A stretch of 64,000 nucleotides of DNA, from the NCBI RefSeq assembly GCF_002933395.1, contig NZ_CM009490.1, positions 1-64,000 on the forward strand, read 5' to 3'. This DNA is from Yoonia maritima. GTDB taxonomy: Bacteria > Pseudomonadota > Alphaproteobacteria > Rhodobacterales > Rhodobacteraceae. A model generated the notes under the pieces. It had not been told where the DNA came from, did no database searches, and was given only the letters and a program-made list of their open reading frames with translations. A program made the position numbers and the translations under genes. The stretch's first letter is position 1; each line of letters begins with the position of its first letter. Shown piece after piece: positions 17,223 through 26,059 of this stretch.

Positions 17223-19370
17223 ATGACCAAGCATAACCCGCATACCGACAACCAATTCGGTTCTCGCCCTGCGACACCTGATGAAGCACGGATATGGCTT
17301 GAACACATGCAGGCCGAAGATGGTCTTGTGCCTTCTGTTCAGCTTGTCCAACTGCCTGCGGAAACCGAGCCGGGCACAATCGCAGCAGCTTTTGTTCAAC
17401 TGGTGATCGATACGCCGGAATTGGGGCGGAGCTATCATTTCGATGATACGGGCGAATTACTGGTACATCCGTCACAAACCACCGTTGGCCTGCAAATCCG
17501 CTGGGCGCAAAACGCATCGCAGGTGACGCAAGTTGTAACGGATTTAGCTGCCGAACATTGGGACCTTGCGACGCGCGGACCATTGGGGCTCGTGCTGATT
17601 ATGGCGCAAAACACGACACATCTTGCGTTGATCCGGCACCCGATTGCAGCTGACCTGCCAGATAGCGACACGCTGTTGGCGACCCTCGCGCCGCAAGCGG
17701 AAAATCAGGCGACTGACCTTGCCATTCAGGGTACGGCTACAGATCAAACCACACAAACCATCCTTGATGAATTCCGGCTTGCGCTTGATGCACCCGAGAT
17801 GACAGCCGACAGCGACTTTTTCGATTTCGGTGGGCATTCGCTGGTCGCCACCCGTGTCATCGGACGGCTGGCGTCGCAATACGGGATCGAACTGCGGTTC
17901 AACGACCTGTTTTCACATGCCACCGCTGCGTCACTTGCCAAAGTCGCCAAGATCGAAACGCCTGCCGCCGACCAGCAAGCCGACGATTGGGCTGCGGTGA
18001 AACCGGGGCCGCTTCCGACGCTTTATGAAACCACAGAACGCACCCCCCTGTCCCATGCGCAGGCGTCATTGTGGAAAATCTACGCAGCCCTTGGGTTTGG
18101 CCCGATGTTCAACATCCCCTTTGTGCTGCGCTTTCTTGATCCGGTTGATGAAACCATATTCGCCGCCGCCTTCCGCGATATTCTTGAACGTCATCCTGCC
18201 CTGCGCAGCCGGTTTATCGCCGAAGGCGACACCGTCGAACAAGAATGCATTCCAATGTCAGAGGTAGACCAACAGCAATGGTTCTGGCCGTCCGAAGGTG
18301 TGCAAGACCCCGCGCCGATCCTTGGCGCAGAGGCCGGTTACGACTTTGACCTCGCGCGTGAACTACCGATCCGGCTGCGTTTTGTGCGCGACGCCGAAGG
18401 GCAAACACTGTCATTCCTGTTCCACCACATTGTCGTGGACGAATGGTCCGTCAACCTGATGATGGATGACCTTGCCAAAGCCTATGCCGCAAGGGTCGCT
18501 GGCAATGCACCCGACTGGGGACAACCCATCGCGCCATTCCACGCCTTTGCCCACAAACAAGCGGCGTCTGGATTTGACCAAGACGCGTTGGACTACTGGG
18601 TTGATGCGCTTAAGGACGCGTCACCGCCCCAGCCAATCCGCACCGCGACAGCCGCAACTTGGCAGCCACCGACAGATGGTCATGCCGCCGACGGTGGCTG
18701 GACCGAGATCATGCTTGATCGGCCCGTTTCAGACGCGCTTTACGCGCTGTCCAAAGACTGCTCTGCCTCGCTGTTTAACACCGTTTACGCGGCGATTTCA
18801 TGTGCGCTGCAACGGCTTGCGGGGCTCGATGACCTGACAATCGGCACATCGGCGTCAGGGCGCACCGACCCCGAATATTTCGACACCATCGGGTATTTCA
18901 CCACTGTGACCGCCCATTCGCTGCGCGCGCCCGGTCACCTGACGCCACGGGCGCTGATCGGCAACGTACGCGACATGATCAATGGATCGCTGCCTTACTG
19001 CGAAATCCCAATCGACCTTGTCGAAGATGCGCTGACGGGTGGCAAAGCCCCCTTGGGCGAACACATGTTCGAAGTCTTCATTCAAATCCACGCGCAAAAC
19101 AAACTGAACGGCACGCTAGAAGGCCCCCAAGGCCCGATCCGGTTCCGTCAAGTCGACCCCGAGAAAAGCGACTCTGTGCTTGGCCTACAATTCGAGGTCG
19201 TCGAAGACGTGATCGAGGGCGCAAAACGCCTGCGCGTAATGATGAGCTATCGCACCGCGCATTACGGTCCCGATGATGTCAAAGCACTGATTTCAGCAGT
19301 CGAAAATAGCTGTGCAGCCTTCGCCAGCGACAATGCCGCTGATCGTCCGCTCGCCGAACTATTACCCTAA
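17223..19370 (+). CDS. NRPS protein: condensation-domain remnant, peptidyl carrier, condensation domain (VibF C-half type)
   Basis: A 715-residue protein. Residues 1-160 resemble one lobe of a condensation domain with a decayed active site (RHPIAADLP where HHxxxDG is expected). A carrier domain follows with intact GGHSL (Ser206). A full condensation domain spans about 270-715 with HHIVVDE at 401-407, where Glu replaces the usual final Gly. This matches the inactive C1, PCP and C2 end of VibF. The carrier would hold Thr for acylation and ring closure by the Cy domains of the 8372-12691 protein, and the last domain would attach the DHB-oxazoline to the acylated polyamine. The ATG at 17223 has AGGA upstream. 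A frame reaching back to 16416 only shadows the permease gene. Confidence 0.82.
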   Translation: MTKHNPHTDNQFGSRPATPDEARIWLEHMQAEDGLVPSVQLVQLPAETEPGTIAAAFVQLVIDTPELGRSYHFDDTGELLVHPSQTTVGLQIRWAQNASQVTQVVTDLAAEHWDLATRGPLGLVLIMAQNTTHLALIRHPIAADLPDSDTLLATLAPQAENQATDLAIQGTATDQTTQTILDEFRLALDAPEMTADSDFFDFGGHSLVATRVIGRLASQYGIELRFNDLFSHATAASLAKVAKIETPAADQQADDWAAVKPGPLPTLYETTERTPLSHAQASLWKIYAALGFGPMFNIPFVLRFLDPVDETIFAAAFRDILERHPALRSRFIAEGDTVEQECIPMSEVDQQQWFWPSEGVQDPAPILGAEAGYDFDLARELPIRLRFVRDAEGQTLSFLFHHIVVDEWSVNLMMDDLAKAYAARVAGNAPDWGQPIAPFHAFAHKQAASGFDQDALDYWVDALKDASPPQPIRTATAATWQPPTDGHAADGGWTEIMLDRPVSDALYALSKDCSASLFNTVYAAISCALQRLAGLDDLTIGTSASGRTDPEYFDTIGYFTTVTAHSLRAPGHLTPRALIGNVRDMINGSLPYCEIPIDLVEDALTGGKAPLGEHMFEVFIQIHAQNKLNGTLEGPQGPIRFRQVDPEKSDSVLGLQFEVVEDVIEGAKRLRVMMSYRTAHYGPDDVKALISAVENSCAAFASDNAADRPLAELLP

Positions 19371-19404
19371 TCCCTTGCCCGTAATTCGCCAGTCAGAGGC
19401 CACC

Positions 19405-20232
19405 TTGAACGCAATTTCACGCTCTCATAACGCCCCAAACCAGCAGCCCATCACAAAAACCCCGCGCCTTCAGGCGCAGGGGCTTTCGCTTAGCTATGCT
19501 GGCAAAACTGTCAGCGCAGATATTTCGATGGGCGTCGAAGAGGGCAAGTTTTCCGTCATTATCGGCCCGAATGGCTGTGGGAAGTCCACGCTATTGCGGG
19601 GGCTTTGTAATTTGCTGCCGCCAAGTGCGGGTCAGGTGCTTCTTGATGGCCATGACATCGAGCGGCTCCCCCCGCGCAAGCTCGCCCAAGAAATCGGGTT
19701 GTTACCGCAAAGCGCACAGGCCCCTCCAGGGATCACTGTCGTCGATCTTGTCGCGCGCGGGCGCTACCCGCATCAGGGCCCGTTCCGGCAGCAAAGCGCG
19801 GAAGATGAACGTATCGTCTCCATGGCAATGGACGCCGCCGGTGTCGCCGATTTGGCGCATCACGACGTCGAAGCGCTCTCTGGTGGCCAACGCCAACGCG
19901 TCTGGATCGCGCTTGTGCTTGCCCAAGAAACACCGATCTTGTTACTGGATGAGCCGACGACATATCTTGATATCGCGCATCAGCTTGAACTGCTTTCGCT
20001 GCTGCGCCAGTTGAACCGTGAACGGGGGCGCACGATTGTGGCTGTGTTGCACGACCTTAATCAGGCCTGCCGCTACGCCGATCATCTGGTGGTGATGATC
20101 GCTGGCAAAATCGTGGCCGAAGGCACGCCAAAGGCGCTTATGACACCAGATTTGTTGCAGCAGGTATTTGGGCTGGATGGGATCATCATCGACGATCCCA
20201 TCAGCCATACACCGATGATCGTGCCGCGCTGA
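19405..20232 (+). CDS. Iron-siderophore ABC transporter ATPase (FepC type)
   Basis: The cytoplasmic ATPase of the ferric-siderophore importer. It has Walker A GPNGCGKST, the Q-loop LLPQSA, the signature LSGGQRQR, Walker B ILLLDEPT followed by TYLDIAHQ, and a switch HDLNQACRYADH, all typical of FepC/FecE. The likely start is a TTG at 19405, with AGAGG five bases upstream, giving 275 residues. The frame extends to 19312 but would overlap the NRPS and add a non-family tail. It converges with the next gene without a gap. Confidence 0.9.
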   Translation: MNAISRSHNAPNQQPITKTPRLQAQGLSLSYAGKTVSADISMGVEEGKFSVIIGPNGCGKSTLLRGLCNLLPPSAGQVLLDGHDIERLPPRKLAQEIGLLPQSAQAPPGITVVDLVARGRYPHQGPFRQQSAEDERIVSMAMDAAGVADLAHHDVEALSGGQRQRVWIALVLAQETPILLLDEPTTYLDIAHQLELLSLLRQLNRERGRTIVAVLHDLNQACRYADHLVVMIAGKIVAEGTPKALMTPDLLQQVFGLDGIIIDDPISHTPMIVPR

Positions 20233-22029
20233 TTAGCTCGCGACTGACCACTTTTTGACCGCACCTTGCGCCGCCCACATCCGGGCATAGCGGCCGCCTT
20301 TGGCCAGCAAATCGGCATGCTTTCCTGCTTGCATAAGGGTGCCGTCTTCGATCACCAAAATTTGGTCTGCACCAACAATGGTGGACAGGCGGTGCGCAAT
20401 CACAATCACCGTCTTCTGCGATACCAACGCATCCAGCGCACGCTGCACGGCCAGTTCGCTTTCGGTATCTAACGCCGCAGTCGGTTCATCCAAAACAATA
20501 ATCGGGGCATCTTTCAACAGCGCACGCGCGATTGAAATCCGCTGACGTTCACCACCAGACAAACGGCCACCAATTTCGCCCAATGGGGTCTGCCACCCCT
20601 GCGGCAAGCGTTCGATGAAATCCAAACATTGCGCGGCTTTGGCAGCGGCGCGGACGTCTTCGTCGGTTGCCTCGGGGCGACCCATGCGGATGTTGGCAAG
20701 GACTGTATCATTGAACAGGTACACATCCTGAAACACGACAGAAATCAGACCATTGATACGATCCGCAGGGATTTGCCGCAGATCAACGCCGCCAATTGTC
20801 ACCGCCCCCTGCTGCGGATCGAAATGCCGTAGCAACAGTCGGGTCAGGGTCGTCTTGCCACAGCCTGATGGACCAACAAGCGCGGTCAACGACCGTTCGG
20901 GCAGATCGGCGTTAAAGCTACTGATCGCCTGACCATCGCCCTGCGCATATGTAAAATCGACATCCTTAAACTGGATCCCGAATTCCGTGGGCACCTGTGC
21001 TGGTTCGGTTTGCGGCAAAGGCTTTGTCGCCATCAACGCGCCAATCCGTTCAAGCGCGGCTTCCATCACCTCTAGCATCGCGGTGTATAGGATAAACGTG
21101 GACAGTGGTTCGGACAGACGCACCACAATCACAAAGACAGCGCCCAACGTCGCAGGATGAAGGCTTCCGGCAACGACCAACCAAACGCCAAGCCCCAAAA
21201 CCGCGACCAAGCCCAATTCAACAACGCTCGCCACGATGATGTTTGGCTTTGCGCCCTTGCGATGCCCAAACGCCTGAATCGATTCCAGTTTGTGGAATGT
21301 CTGAGAAAGCTTCTCGGCCTTTTCGCCAGCGCGACCAGCGGCCCGCAAAATCGGAAGCCCCTGCGTATATTCCAACACATCGGCGCTCGCTTCTTGGTGG
21401 GCTTGGCCCAAAATCCGTTTACCGCGCCCCAGCGCGGGCCGACGCCAACGATACAGCGGCACAATGGCCGGGAAAATCAGCAACAGCAACAGCCCCAACC
21501 GCCAGTCAAACATCACGATACCAAGCGCGGCACACAGTGGCGTAACAATCGCAGTGAACACCAAATTAAGCACGGTCAGCGCATAAAGCAGGTTCTCATC
21601 GACGTTGCCTAAAACCATCGAGTTCAACTCTCCGGCGCGTTTGTTCTGTAATTGCTCTAACGGGATTTCACGCAGTTTTGCGCCCAACTGGCCACGCAAT
21701 CGCCATGTCGCACGAACCATGCGGCCGTCGAAATCAAACCCTTGGGCAAACCAACGCAAACCCGAAGCCGTACCCATCAGGGCGATCATCACGCCAAACC
21801 AGACCAACGCCCGGCTTAGGTCCGGATCAGTCGCGGCGGCAGTGAACAGCGGCGCAATCGCGGACAGGCCGAAGCCCTGAAAAGCCGCAGCAGCGATCAA
21901 TCCAGCCAATGACAAACGCAGGCCCGGCGCGGCCTCTGGTCCGACGCTATCGGCTAGCTGACGGAAGGTCGTGAAAAAGGAACTCGCGCTTGTTTTACGC
22001 GGCGGTACATTTGCGGCTTTTTGCATCAT
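20233..22029 (-). CDS. Fused permease-ATPase ABC transporter, subunit 2 (YbtQ/IrtB-like)
   Basis: A 598-residue half-transporter. Its six-helix membrane domain spans about 25-330, and its nucleotide-binding domain has GPSGCGKTT, LSGGERQR and IIVLDEPTAALD. It overlaps the preceding paralogous gene by 4 nt, so the two probably form a heterodimer. Pairs of this kind in siderophore clusters (YbtPQ, IrtAB) act in ferric-siderophore uptake across the inner membrane, while others export. The sequence does not decide. Placement at the end of the cluster, convergent with the FepC gene, supports a siderophore role. Confidence 0.82.
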   Translation of the reverse strand: MMQKAANVPPRKTSASSFFTTFRQLADSVGPEAAPGLRLSLAGLIAAAAFQGFGLSAIAPLFTAAATDPDLSRALVWFGVMIALMGTASGLRWFAQGFDFDGRMVRATWRLRGQLGAKLREIPLEQLQNKRAGELNSMVLGNVDENLLYALTVLNLVFTAIVTPLCAALGIVMFDWRLGLLLLLIFPAIVPLYRWRRPALGRGKRILGQAHQEASADVLEYTQGLPILRAAGRAGEKAEKLSQTFHKLESIQAFGHRKGAKPNIIVASVVELGLVAVLGLGVWLVVAGSLHPATLGAVFVIVVRLSEPLSTFILYTAMLEVMEAALERIGALMATKPLPQTEPAQVPTEFGIQFKDVDFTYAQGDGQAISSFNADLPERSLTALVGPSGCGKTTLTRLLLRHFDPQQGAVTIGGVDLRQIPADRINGLISVVFQDVYLFNDTVLANIRMGRPEATDEDVRAAAKAAQCLDFIERLPQGWQTPLGEIGGRLSGGERQRISIARALLKDAPIIVLDEPTAALDTESELAVQRALDALVSQKTVIVIAHRLSTIVGADQILVIEDGTLMQAGKHADLLAKGGRYARMWAAQGAVKKWSVAS

Positions 22030-23861
22030 TTCACCATCTCGATCACGGGTGCTTCGGGGGTGCGTGCACCGCCCAGCGACCAGTTTTGCGCCTGTTCATA
22101 ATTGTTCCACAGGCGGGCATAGACCCCGCCCTGCGCGACCAAATCATCATGCGCCCCACGTTCAGCAATCTGCCCGCGATCAAAGACCAAGATTTGATCG
22201 GCATCGCGGATCGTCGCCAAACGATGCGCCACCATGATAACCGTCCGCCCGCGCATCAGCTCGGACAGGGCCGCAATCAATTCTGCCTCATTTTCTGGAT
22301 CGGCAAAGGCTGTCGCCTCGTCCAGCACCAAAATTGGACGGCTTTGCAAAAGCGCCCGCGCAATCGCGATCCGCTGCCGCTGACCGCCAGATAAGAACAC
22401 TCCGCGTTCACCGACGGGCGTGTCATATCCTTGGGGCAGATCGCTGATGAAACCATGCGCCTGCGCCGCAGTCGCAGCGGCAATTACGTCTTCATCACTG
22501 GCATCCGGTTTACCGATGCGAATGTTTGCAGCGATCGATTCCGCAAACAAAAAGCTTTCCTGAAACACGAACGCGACTTGTTCCATCAACTGATCAGGGC
22601 CCATGTCGCGGATATCGTGACCGCCCAATGAAATCGCACCCGATGTCACATCCCAAAATCGTGGGATCAAACGCGCGACCGTTGTTTTACCTGCACCCGA
22701 TGGCCCGACCAAAGCGGTCACGCTACCTTCGGCAACTGAAAAGCTGATGTTGCGCAGCGCCGGGTCCAAATCAGCGCCATAGGAAAAGGTCACGTTTTCA
22801 AACTGCAACGCTGGCGCGTTTGGGTCCAAGGTTAGCGGGGTGTCAGATGGCGCCTTGGCCCCCTGCCCCAGCTCGGGCGCGTTCATCACCTCTTCGATGC
22901 GCGCAACGCTCAGCGATACTTTCTCGATCATGTGGCGCAGCATCATCATCGGCATCATCGCCTCGGCCATACCCGTGCAAATCAACAGCACGCCAAGCCA
23001 CCGCGATACAGATAAATCGCCCGCCGATGTCAGCCAAAGCCCAGTGCCCAACACCAAGGTCAGCGTCGGCATCGGGCTAAGCACAAGCCAAGAGAACCGC
23101 GCCGGAAATCCGGCCGCACGGTACCAATCCAACATCACGGTCAGATAACCGTCCAACGCATTCTGATATCGGCCAAAGCTCATCTTGCCGCTGTCAAAGT
23201 TGCGTACAACAGGCATGGCCTGCACGTATTCAACGACCGCCGCACTGACCTGTTCACGTGCGGCGTTATATTTGCGCACCATGTCACGGCGACGTTTTTG
23301 TGCACCGTTCAAGATACCATAGCCAAACCCGAGGACAATCAAGGTCACAAGCGCCAGCCGCCAATCCAACGCGATCAATAACGCCAGCGTCACCACCGGC
23401 GTCACATAAGCACGCGCATAAAGCGGCGTCGAATCCGCCACGAACACATGCAGCGCCTTCACATCGTCATGGATCACCTTTGCCAGCGCACCGGCACCTT
23501 GGGTTTCCACATAGCCAAGCGACACCCGCGCCAAACGTTCCGCCAAACCAGTGCGCAACACGCGTTCCAACCGAAACGCTGCATAATGCGCCTGATTGAA
23601 TGCACCAAGGCGGGCGACATAGGCACCCACTGTGCAGATTGCAGCACCCGCAAACCAAAGCCACGGAACCGTTGTTGGGTCTTCGATCAGGCGTTGCACA
23701 ACCATCATCAACTGCAGCATCACTGCCAAACCAAACAGCGCCGAACTAGCCGAAATCGCCATCGCCAGATTAATCTGTGTCTTGACCGGGGTAAGAATGC
23801 GCCAGGGCGAAACGCGTTTTGGTTTCGGGGTTTGCTCTGCGCGCGGCTCTTTGATCGCCAT
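22026..23861 (-). CDS. Fused permease-ATPase ABC transporter, subunit 1 (YbtP/IrtA-like)
   Basis: A 611-residue half-transporter with membrane domain about 30-320 and an ATPase domain carrying GPSGAGKTT, LSGGQRQR and ILVLDEATAFADPE. The ATG at 23861 is preferred because AGAGG lies seven bases upstream. An ATG 15 bases earlier has no ribosome-binding site. It has no siderophore-interacting FAD domain like that of mycobacterial IrtA. It lies 167 bp downstream of the polyamine operon on the same strand, so read-through from those genes is possible. Direction of transport is not determined. Confidence 0.82.
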   Translation of the reverse strand: MAIKEPRAEQTPKPKRVSPWRILTPVKTQINLAMAISASSALFGLAVMLQLMMVVQRLIEDPTTVPWLWFAGAAICTVGAYVARLGAFNQAHYAAFRLERVLRTGLAERLARVSLGYVETQGAGALAKVIHDDVKALHVFVADSTPLYARAYVTPVVTLALLIALDWRLALVTLIVLGFGYGILNGAQKRRRDMVRKYNAAREQVSAAVVEYVQAMPVVRNFDSGKMSFGRYQNALDGYLTVMLDWYRAAGFPARFSWLVLSPMPTLTLVLGTGLWLTSAGDLSVSRWLGVLLICTGMAEAMMPMMMLRHMIEKVSLSVARIEEVMNAPELGQGAKAPSDTPLTLDPNAPALQFENVTFSYGADLDPALRNISFSVAEGSVTALVGPSGAGKTTVARLIPRFWDVTSGAISLGGHDIRDMGPDQLMEQVAFVFQESFLFAESIAANIRIGKPDASDEDVIAAATAAQAHGFISDLPQGYDTPVGERGVFLSGGQRQRIAIARALLQSRPILVLDEATAFADPENEAELIAALSELMRGRTVIMVAHRLATIRDADQILVFDRGQIAERGAHDDLVAQGGVYARLWNNYEQAQNWSLGGARTPEAPVIEMVK

Positions 23862-24028
23862 TGCCTGCCTCTTCATGCTTTATGCGGGACTGTTGGCTAG
23901 GCTTTCGGCAGTGCCGCAGCAGCTTGGCTGATCGAGGCGGACGATAACAACCGCGCAGATCAACTACAAGCGCCCTCGCTCTACTGTGGCGGTATTTATT
24001 TTACGACGCCACACCCAGATAATGTTGG

Positions 24029-24883
24029 TTAATCAGCCATTTCCATGATGGCATAGGTGATCTGCGCCGTCGTGAAATCGGACACAGTGCTATCGTCATG
24101 GGGGGCCAGTTCCACCACATCAAACCCAACCAAACGACGCCCCTTTAGGGCATGACGGACAAGGTTAAGGGCCTGATAATACCCCAGCCCACCGGGCACG
24201 GGCGTACCCGTCGCTGGCAAGATCGACGGATCCAATCCATCGACGTCAAAGCTGACATAAATATCTTGGGGGAAATCATCGGGCAGATCGACGGCGCTGA
24301 TATTTTCGGTCACCAATTCTTCGGCATCGCGATAAAAGACGCCGCAATCGGTACGACGCGCAGCTTCTTCGGTGCACAGGGCGCGCACGCCAAACTGCGC
24401 GATACGAATGCCATCTTCTTGGGCCAACAATTGCATGACCGATGCATGCGAATGGCGTTCATCTTGATAGGCAAGACGCAAATCAGCGTGGGCGTCGATT
24501 TGCACAATTCCAACATCCCGGCCCAAGCCACGCACCACACCGCGCACCGCACCATAAGAAAGCGCATGTTCGCCGCCCAAGGTGACAGGAACGGCGCCTG
24601 CTTTAACGGCGCCTTCGGTGCGGGCGGCAATCCGTTCCATGACTTCGGGCAATGGGCCGGAACAATCAACCGCATCTTCGGTCGCGATCCCTTGGGCACA
24701 GGGTTCGGAATTTCGAAACAAACGCTCTAGCTCAACGCTGGCATTAAGGATTGCATCAGGGCCGCCCGCAGTCCCTGCCCCGTAAGACACAGTGCGCTCG
24801 AGCGGCACGGGGATCACCCGAAACTTAGCCGACTGCGGATCGCGTTCGCGACCTGATAATTCGCCTTCAAGAAAATAAGTCAT
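24029..24883 (-). CDS. speB: Agmatinase (SpeB)
   Basis: A 284-residue ureohydrolase that splits agmatine into putrescine and urea. The dinuclear manganese site is fully visible: GGEH, DAHADLR, SFDVDGLDPS, and a downstream ELAPHDD. The chain length suits agmatinase better than arginase, and linkage to arginine decarboxylase supports that. It is last in a speA-dehydrogenase-decarboxylase-speB operon and overlaps the decarboxylase by 4 nt. Confidence 0.9.
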   Translation of the reverse strand: MTYFLEGELSGRERDPQSAKFRVIPVPLERTVSYGAGTAGGPDAILNASVELERLFRNSEPCAQGIATEDAVDCSGPLPEVMERIAARTEGAVKAGAVPVTLGGEHALSYGAVRGVVRGLGRDVGIVQIDAHADLRLAYQDERHSHASVMQLLAQEDGIRIAQFGVRALCTEEAARRTDCGVFYRDAEELVTENISAVDLPDDFPQDIYVSFDVDGLDPSILPATGTPVPGGLGYYQALNLVRHALKGRRLVGFDVVELAPHDDSTVSDFTTAQITYAIMEMAD

Positions 24884-26052
24884 GACAAGCGCTCCAAGAA
24901 ATCTTCATAGGTAAATTCGCGGATCATCCGCAGCTCATCCGTGTCAGAATTCCAAAGCGCAATCGCAGGCAAAGGTACCCCGTTAAACGTATTGGTTTTC
25001 ACCATCGAATAATGCGCCTGATCCAAAAACGCGATGCGGTCGCCGGGTGCCAATTCCTGTGCTGGCGTATAATCACCAATCACATCGCCCGCCAAACACG
25101 ACGGCCCGCCAAGACGATAGGTCGTGCCCTCTGCAACCTCGCCCAATAGATCAGGGCGATAGGGCGCTTCGATCACGTCCGGCATATGGCATGTGGCCGA
25201 TATATCGGTAATCGCCAAAGGCATATCATTGTTGGCAACATCCAACACTTCGCCGACCAAGATGCCCGCATGCAGCGCGCAGGCCTCGCCCGGTTCCAGA
25301 TATACGGCGACACCGTAGGTTTCCTTGATGTGCTGGATCAGCGCGATCAGCCCCGCGCGATCATAATCAGACTTGGTGATGTGATGCCCGCCGCCAAGGT
25401 TCAGCCATTTCATGTTTTTCAGCCACGGCCCAAGACGGTCTTCAACCGCATCCCAAGTCCGCTTGAGCGGTTCAAAACCCTGCTCGCACAGCGTGTGCAT
25501 GTGCAGCCCGTCGATACCAATCAGATCAGCCGCGCTGACCTTTGATATCGGCGTACCAAGCCGCGAACATTGCGCTGCGGGATCGTATTTTGGGTTCCAC
25601 CCTTCGGAATGTTCCGGGTTGATACGCAGACCAAGGCTAATGGTTTCACCCGCGTCCCTGGCCGCTTGTACCTGGCTGGCGAAACGCTGATGCTGGCTTG
25701 GTGTGTTAAAGATCAGGTGATCAGACAGATGGATGATTTCATCCAAATCATCCGCCTTGAACCCGGCGCAATAGGTGGTGACCTCGCCCGCATATTTTTC
25801 GCGGCCTAGCCGGGCCTCATAAAGACCCGACGCGCAAACACCCGACAGGTATTTGTTGACCAAAGGCGCTGTCGCAAACATCGAAAACGCCTTGAGCGCC
25901 AATAGAACATGCGCACCTGATTGCTTGGCCACGTCGGCCAGGATGCTCAGGTTACGTTCGATCGCGACTTCGTCCACGACAAAGCATGGCGAAGGCACAC
26001 GGTTCAGGTCAAACCGCGCAAAACTAGTGCGGGAGAGTTCTTCGATATCCAT
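24880..26052 (-). CDS. nspC: Carboxynorspermidine/carboxyspermidine decarboxylase
   Basis: A 390-residue PLP-dependent decarboxylase of the alanine-racemase fold. It has the PLP Lys in LLALKAFSMFA, the HTLCEQG and NLGGGHHI phosphate-binding stretches, and EPGEACALHAG near the C-terminal domain. It removes CO2 from carboxyspermidine (or carboxynorspermidine) to give spermidine (or norspermidine). The ATG at 26052 lies 7 bp after the dehydrogenase stop. A longer frame to 26109 would overlap that gene and lacks family sequence. The immediate pairing with the dehydrogenase gene makes the assignment firm. The choice between C4 and C3 substrates rests on the putrescine genes beside it. Confidence 0.9.
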   Translation of the reverse strand: MDIEELSRTSFARFDLNRVPSPCFVVDEVAIERNLSILADVAKQSGAHVLLALKAFSMFATAPLVNKYLSGVCASGLYEARLGREKYAGEVTTYCAGFKADDLDEIIHLSDHLIFNTPSQHQRFASQVQAARDAGETISLGLRINPEHSEGWNPKYDPAAQCSRLGTPISKVSAADLIGIDGLHMHTLCEQGFEPLKRTWDAVEDRLGPWLKNMKWLNLGGGHHITKSDYDRAGLIALIQHIKETYGVAVYLEPGEACALHAGILVGEVLDVANNDMPLAITDISATCHMPDVIEAPYRPDLLGEVAEGTTYRLGGPSCLAGDVIGDYTPAQELAPGDRIAFLDQAHYSMVKTNTFNGVPLPAIALWNSDTDELRMIREFTYEDFLERLS

Positions 26053-26059
26053 CGTCCGC

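Noticed and set aside
23877..24028. Terminator between speB and the ABC pair
   Set aside because: A TGTGGCG/CGCCACA stem with a 15-nt AT-rich loop is present near 23983-24011, but it is too loose and lacks a T-tract for a confident call.
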